A DNA stretch of 64,000 nt from Candidula unifasciata (lineage: Eukaryota > Mollusca > Gastropoda > Stylommatophora > Geomitridae), in contig CAJHNH020004546.1 of the NCBI GenBank assembly GCA_905116865.2, forward strand, positions 325,001-389,000, given 5' to 3'. The translations under genes and the position numbers were made by a program. Every line of letters starts with the position of its first letter. The first letter of the stretch is position 1. The notes below the pieces were generated by a model, which made no database searches, was not told where the DNA came from, and worked only from the letters and a program-made list of their open reading frames with translations. Below, piece by piece: positions 57,750 to 64,000 of the stretch.

Positions 57750-57990
57750 CTGGGACCCAATTTTGGGGGGAAAAGAATAGACCCACTGCCTCCCAATAGG
57801 AGTGAACTAATTAAGCATATTTCCGTCAAAGTTGAAGTGCATCTGCCTGAGAGGCAAGGAAGCAGCATTTTGCATACAAATAAGCTAGATCTGTTAAACA
57901 AGTTCTAAAACAGGAACAGAGTCTGGAAGTGGAGGAAAAAAACAGAACTTTCTGCCAAAGTTCACAACTGGTGAACATAAAAGAATAAAT
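57750..57990 (+). mobile_element. (GAA)n-family 3' end
   Basis: GAATAGACCCACTGCCTCCC, GTGCATCTGCCTGAGAGGCA, CAACTGGTGAACATAAAAGA: the GAA-tailed family in plus orientation, with a degenerate tail. Confidence 0.65.
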
Positions 57991-58660
57991 ACTTGCCTAG
58001 TAAGATCACACAACAAACAGATGCTAGTGTCGGTTCTGCAACAGCGTGTAAAGGATATGAAACAATGTTTCCTGTATGTATGAGAACTGGGACTAGTACG
58101 TTTGATTTTCTCTCATGTATGTGTACTACAAGCAAAGCCGAAGGGGGATATTCTATTAGAGGAAGAAGAGGAGATAACTATGAAGGATAATATCAAAATC
58201 TACTCCTTGGACCTATCTCTGCTCCAAACCTACAGGAGCTCCACACAAAAAAGATTGTCATGGCAAGTGTAAGCCCACCCACACTCAAGCTGCCCCAGTA
58301 ACAACAACAAAACGATCAAAGAAAAAGTTCGTTGGACGGAGGGCTAAGACCAATAGTGTCTTAACTCAGACAGGAAATATTCTGTATTAAGTCTAAACAG
58401 TAAGTAGTAAAAGTAAAACTAGGCACACTGACTATAAGTCCTGATCAAAAACGAAACAACAGGAACTATAATTATCACATTCAACATCTGTTTATTTTGC
58501 TGAATGCAAAACTCATGTGGTTTACAAATAATAATACACTAACAATCAACACCATATTCACACACACATATGTGCTAAGCACCTCATCTAGCGAAGATGA
58601 AAATTCGCTTTTAGTGACATAAAATCAAATATCTCTGTGCGACGATACACACTGATTTGC

Positions 58661-58670
<10 letters not shown>

Positions 58671-58701
<31 letters not shown>

Positions 58702-58938
58702 AATAAGTTATTTGCGTATCTTTTACAGGACGTTGCAGAACCAACCCTAACAGCCCCTGGCTGTTGTGTTGTTTCTCTAGGCAATTTACATCCAGTAGTT
58801 TGCCATTGCTTTCTGGACGGTCAGATTTCTTTATACCACTGTCGAAACCAATGCAAGGCGCGTGGCCTGCAGCTGGGATCGAACCTGGCATCCCGGTATT
58901 ACGAAGCGAAGCGTTCGCATCAACTTAGCTACAGAGCC

Positions 58939-58943
<5 letters not shown>
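58671..58943 (-). mobile_element. tRNA-Thr-derived SINE beside (TA)n and (AAT)n
   Basis: The head near 58943 shows TGTCGGCTCTGTAGCTAAGTTG, an arm with CGT, and GGTTCGATCCC as B box. The tail is (ATT)n (58685-58706), then TA repeats. The best preserved of the three. Confidence 0.8.
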
Positions 58944-59220
<277 letters not shown>

Positions 59221-59969
59221 CCACAGTTAAACTACTAAAACAAATTTATGTCTATGGATGAAACTACCATAAAATCAATGAGCCAGACTCTATCTCAGCT
59301 TGGTCAGTCCCACCTGTGCTGCGATGAGACCATGTGCGATTCGCATCAGCAAGCATGGGGCAAACTGATCATGGCCAGCCGAGAACACACCAAAAGAGAG
59401 CCACAGCACAGTAAAAGCCCTTTTTATAGACACAGTGACTCTCTGAGATGTCAGAAGGTTCTCGTAGGTGCAGCTAAACAAATAAATTATAAACGGCATC
59501 TGGCGTCCTGCCACATATGTATACTATTTGTGTGAGACATAGAGACTAGTATCTTTGTTTTTCTCTCTTGTATGTATGAGAATAGTGATTAGTAAGTGTT
59601 TATTTCTCTGTTTGTATATATCCTGTGTCAGAGTCCATAAATTGTGTGTTTAAAACGAGCTTTGTAATTCCGGCTGCCGGCAGTCTGACTGCAGGCTGCC
59701 TTGTGTAGATTATGACAATGGCATATAGCACTGACCGTTCAGGGCAGGGCAAACTCCTGAACGTAAAATTGCCTCATAAAAATCACAAACAACTGTAAAA
59801 TGCTGGGGTTGGCTCTGCACACTCTGTAAAGGATAAGCACTAAATATCATAGCTCCTGAAATAGTAACACACACATTTTCACATTCTATAAGCAAATGTC
59901 AGCATGGACAAATTTCAACAGTATCTCCTCTACTTTGATATAGAACTGTATAACTGAACGACTGCAATG

Positions 59970-60450
59970 TTGAATTAGGAATTGACATCATAGCACCCCC
60001 ATAAATGCTCCGTCCCCATCTTCAGCAGCAGAAGGAGAGTTCCAATTCCTATGGCACCAGTAACTGTCTGACTGTATATCCACCTTGCCCTATCCTTGAG
60101 TGCTAAGCATCGGCCAGATCTCCTTACAGCACCATTCTCCTCAGACCGTAATGATCTATTTGCACTTCCGCAGCTGTTCACTCGCTTCTAGAGGGCCCTC
60201 AAAACGTCTAACTTGTCACATATCACTTCACTGCCAAGTGGTGCAGAACCAGCCAGTCTATCTGCCTGCTCATTTCCCAACACACCGGCATTACCTGGAG
60301 AGAATATCCAAAGGATGCTAACTACCCGGGACCTTTGAAGTGATGCTTGCCACTTTGCATGGAACATGTCTGTCTCCACCTTTCTCAACATGCTCTGTGA
60401 GTCAGTGACAATCACGGCATGTGTGTACAGCTAATTTTCAAGCTTTGTTG
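59970..60450 (-). mobile_element. LINE 3' end (RNase H family)
   Basis: Reads MIVTDSQSMLRKVETDMFHA, LGNEQADRLAGSAPLG, TVTGAIGIGTLLLLLKMGTE, CYDVNS-stop. Five-prime truncated at about 60450. Confidence 0.75.
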
Positions 60451-61330
60451 CACGTCCATTCCCCTTTGCTATAAAGACCCATTATCTGTCTGTATACCCT
60501 GAAGCTCTTATGCACAAGGATTCCACTGGCCCAGGTCATGAATCACATGCTTCACCCCATTCTTCACCAGCAGACATTTCCCATGCCTCCCCTGTCCGGT
60601 AGGATTTACATAACTAAAGTACCCAGGACACTCATATCTATTTAATGTTTAATTCCTGCAGCATAATGATATTAAAGTCATAAAACAGTCTCTTCAGTAC
60701 AGCTCCTCTCTGCTTGGCACTTCGATAATTCCAGTAACCAACTCTAATATGCTTTAATTCCAAATGCTGCATTTTTAGCTGGACTCACGGGCTCTATGAT
60801 TTTTATGCTTTCTTCACTCTTCATTTCCTTCTTGTCTTCTCTTCTTCCGACTCTCTTTGTTGCCACCAAGCACAGAGCACGCTTTCCGTAGCTCCAGCAA
60901 TAATTCTTTTTATTATTAATGACTGACTTGCCAAGACCAGTGACATACTTATCAGATGCATCCTCACAAGCAAAGATGACTAAGTCATCATGTCGACGAC
61001 AAGTAATCTTATCTTAAGGTAATCTGGTAAAGTCTCTGGCAGAGGGAATTACTATTCAATGTCCTGGAGACACATTAAGCCCACATGTCTAACTGAGGGC
61101 TTAAACAACATATTATACAAAATGATATCCAAATAACAAACAAAGAAACAAAATGTCACGACATGATGTTCCAGAGGAAGAGCTGCTTGAAAATGGCTGA
61201 GCCATGAAAACAACTTATCATAAACATCAGAAATAAGAAGTATTAACTGTCTTTGCCATATTACGAGAAGGGAACAACTAGAACAGTTTATGATAGTTAT
61301 AGATATTTCTGCCTGCTGGTACACAGTACT
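60450..61330 (-). mobile_element. LINE-related block, probably ORF start
   Basis: Minus-strand pieces such as RVGYWNYRSAKQRGAVLKRL and a basic EDKKEMKSEESIKIIE stretch suggest the start of a LINE endonuclease or preceding ORF. 60950-61330 is duplicated at 27640-28100. Assignment uncertain. Confidence 0.35.
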
Positions 61331-61369
61331 GGCACATTTAATTTAGGCATCATTGTTATTTTTTCACTG

Positions 61370-62125
61370 CTGGACACTTTGTGATAAGTACTGGCACCAT
61401 TTTTAGAAACACTGTGAGGTGGGTACTGGCACCGTTTTTAGACACACTGTGTGGTGGGTACTGGCACCATTTTTTGACACACTGTGTGGTGGGTACTGGC
61501 ACCGTTTTCGACACACTGTGTGGTGGGTACTGGCACCATTTTTAGACAGACACACTGTGTGGTGGGTACTGGCACCATTTTTAGACAGACACACTGTGTG
61601 GTGGGTACTGACACTATTTTTAGACAAGACCCACTGTGTGGTGGGTACTGGCACCATTTTTAGACAAGACACACTGTGTGGTGGGTACTGGCACCATTTT
61701 TAGACAAGACACACTGTGTGGTGGGTCTGGGACCATTTTCAGACAAGACACACTGTGTGGTGGGTACTGGCACCATTTTTAGACAAGACCCACTGTGTGG
61801 TGGGTACTGGCACCATTTTTAGACAAGACACACTGTGTGGTGGGTACTGGCACCATTTTTAGACAAGACACACTGTGTGGTGGGTACTGGCACCATTTTT
61901 AGACAAGACACATTGTGTGGTGGGTACTGGCACCATTTTTAGACAAGACACACCATGTGGTGGGTACTGGCACCATTTTTAGACAAGACCCACTGTGTAG
62001 TGGGTACTGGCACCATTTTTAGACAGACACACTGTGTGGTGGGTACTGGCACCATTTTTAGACAAGACACACTGTGTGGTGGGTACTGGCACCGTTTTTA
62101 GACACACTGTGTGATGGATACCAAC
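61370..62125 (+). repeat. About 40-bp minisatellite, roughly 19 copies
   Basis: Unit ACACTGTGTGGTGGGTACTG plus GCACCATTTTTAGACA(AG). The first copies are divergent and shorter; inner ones nearly identical. A two-copy precursor-like version is at 28100-28170. Confidence 0.92.
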
Positions 62126-62160
62126 ATTTGTTTTAAAGGAATAAAACCCTTAATAAAAGG

Positions 62161-62209
<49 letters not shown>

Positions 62210-62229
62210 TATATACATGCATTATATAA

Positions 62230-62505
62230 GTAAAAATGTAAAGGACCCTTTTCCACGCTTTAAGGCATATAGGGCTTATAGGGCTATACCTATATTTTTT
62301 TAGACCAATCGGCAAAAGATGGGTGATGTGATCAATATCATGCCGGCCGCCTTCACTTTCCCGGGACTGCACCTGGTACCCACTCAAGGCTGGGTCGACC
62401 TGGGAGCCAAGGTCATTTTTGAAAAAAGTTCGGCTCTGCCAGGGCGCGAATGCATGACCTTCCGATCAGCGGTGAGTGTCTAGCCGCTCGGCCACGCCGA
62501 CTCCC
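62230..62505 (-). mobile_element. tRNA-derived SINE with Ser/Leu-like head
   Basis: The minus-strand head reads GTCGGCGTGGCCGAGCGGCT (A box TGGCCGAGCGG, as in tRNA-Ser and -Leu), then a weak B box (GCATTCGCGCC), then the TAGACCAATCGGC body. (TA)n lies at 62163-62194. Confidence 0.75.
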
Positions 62506-62939
62506 TAGCATGCAATATATACATATATATATATAATACATATACTCTGAAAATGCGATGAACACTATATATCCGTTTTAATCATGAGTTAAACAGGATA
62601 TTTTTTAGAAATTAATACTTGTCGTTAAATGGAGTCGTCTTTACAACAAGACGTAGTAACATAGTCAAGTGGAGCTATGTAAACCATATGCAAATGCACA
62701 CGTCAAACAAAATATGTGTTAAAATCAATCAAACAAAAATGATACACTTCAAAATAAAAGGGAACACTTTAATTGTACATTGATAACACTCAAGTGGAAA
62801 ATATAAGTGAACCTTATGTATTAGACATGATTATTGATATAAATCTAACTTGTAGTTCTTAGGTGCAAACAGCTAAGAAAGTATACTGACTTGCAAAATT
62901 TAAAAATTTCCTTCATGAGAACACTAGAAAGATATTCTA

Positions 62940-63740
62940 CATTTCTCATCAGAGTACCAGAGGAAAAGTCTGACCTGTGTAGGGTCATGATCACATTAGG
63001 CCAGGAGTGCAGAGAGTGGCCAGCTGGGGTTACTGAGGTGGAAGTCCAACAGTTGATTTATGACAATTTTCATCCTGATGATCTGATTATCTATACAGAT
63101 GGTTCTGTATTGAAGGCGAAGAGAAGTGTCTGGGGTTTTATAGCCAAAGTCAACAAAAATTGTTTGGTGCAGGACAGCCTTGCAAATTATACCACAACAT
63201 CTAGTATAAGAATGGAGGTGATCACTGCAACTTGCCAGTGGCTACAGAACAAGATGCATACACATGTCGTAATTGTAACAGACTCTGAAAGCAAGCTGAG
63301 AAAGGTAAAGACAGGATTGCTTTGAGCAGAGTGGCAAGCTTCACTCGGAATGTCATGGTTAGTGAGCATACTTTGGATTTTTTCTCCAGGCTATGTCAGC
63401 ATGGTGGGAAATGAACAGGCAGACAGATTGACTGGATCTGCACCGCTGGGTGGTGAACTGATACATGACAAGGCAGATGTGGTCAGAACCCTTTGGAAAA
63501 AGTAGCAAAGTGAGAAGAGAAACTAGATTTTTATGGGCTGGAGAGTTGATGCACCTGGGTGTGACCAGAGGGTTCGGCCAGCACTCTACGCTTAGAGGAA
63601 AGGCAAGACGGATAAACAACCAGGCTACGACCAGCGCCATTAGTATTGGAACTCTGCACTGGCTGCTGAAGATGGGGACGGAACGCATATGTGAATAACC
63701 AGAGTGCTGTGATGTCAATGCTTGACTCAACTCAACTCTA
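62940..63740 (+). mobile_element. LINE 3' half (RNase H family)
   Basis: Reads VPEEKSDLCRVMITLGQECR, LIIYTDGSVLKAKRSVWGFI (catalytic Asp kept), YTTTSSIRMEVITATCQWLQ, VIVTDSESKLRKV, then SMVGNEQADRLTGSAPLGGE and, after a shift, ISIGTLHWLLKMGTERICE. Confidence 0.8.
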
Positions 63741-63744
63741 TATT

Positions 63745-64000
63745 TCTCACATTCAAAAGCACAAAGAATATTGTTCTAAAGTACTATATGGCTGTTCCAA
63801 TTCAATCATCATTCGGTTTAAATCCCTTCAAACATGGGCCATACATTTAATAAGTAAGAGACATAAAAGTCTTATGCTATTACCCCTTTTGAAAGTCTGC
63901 TTTTCAATAATAATGAACTTTTCCAAATAACATTATTCCAAAATGCTTCAGGTAACCTTTGGTCACTATTTAAATATAATGGAGGGCATAGCAAATGTCT
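63745..64000. other. No gene recognised
   Basis: Short frames only; nothing I can name before the window ends. Confidence 0.45.

Noticed and set aside
61403..61703. Repeated THHTVCLSKNGAS and VVGTGTIFRQDTLC frames
   Set aside because: Both strands of the ~40-bp minisatellite stay open by repetition only.

Overview
This is eukaryotic, animal-type DNA: long introns, GT-AG splice signals, dense transposons, SINEs, microsatellites and C2H2 zinc-finger exons. The kinds of LINE reverse transcriptase, tRNA-derived SINE and zinc-finger repeat would fit a mollusc, perhaps a gastropod. That guess is low confidence, because no single-copy marker gene is present.

The host genes are a local cluster of six related C2H2 zinc-finger (ZNF) loci, called here ZNF-A to ZNF-F. 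Plus strand: A (6.8-9.4 kb), B (11.8-18.2 kb), E (45.0-49.6 kb), F (54.0-55.2 kb). Minus strand: C (28.9-23.7 kb) and D (37.2-31.5 kb). Five share one plan. A short 5' coding exon holding an IKTEQPEV-like motif is spliced by a phase-1 intron to one large exon, which encodes a conserved ~150-residue N-terminal region of no domain I recognise and then a tandem array of 84-bp finger units. F has only the large exon. A and E look like the most intact genes. B has an in-array stop codon, C a one-base frameshift, D a frameshift near its end, and F breaks after its N-terminal region.

Loci A, B and E are copies of one segmental duplication unit. In order it holds a decayed LINE reverse-transcriptase tail, an upstream/promoter block, exon 1, intron 1 with a shared LINE 3' tail (and, in B and E, a tRNA-Val-like SINE), the ZNF exon and a 3' flank. 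Mobile elements landed in individual copies afterwards: two tandem hAT transposons upstream of A (1901-6535), a foldback element and a solo LTR in B, and two MITE-like elements in E. A third full-length hAT copy lies at 41314-43640.

The rest is a mosaic of LINE fragments (APE endonuclease, RT tail and RNase H families), SINEs with tRNA-Thr-, tRNA-Val- and tRNA-Ser/Leu-like heads, a repeat family with a (GAA)n tail, foldback MITEs, minisatellites, (TA)n tracts and long oligo-G/C runs. 37.3-38.6, 40.1-41.3 and 55.7-56.7 kb show nothing I recognise.

The best candidate for something undescribed is the ZNF family itself. Its shared N-terminal region and upstream exon carry up to three psi-K-x-E (SUMO-type) motifs, and the cluster sits among the transposons it might repress. 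That function is inference. No bacterial-type system, CRISPR array or virus genome is visible.
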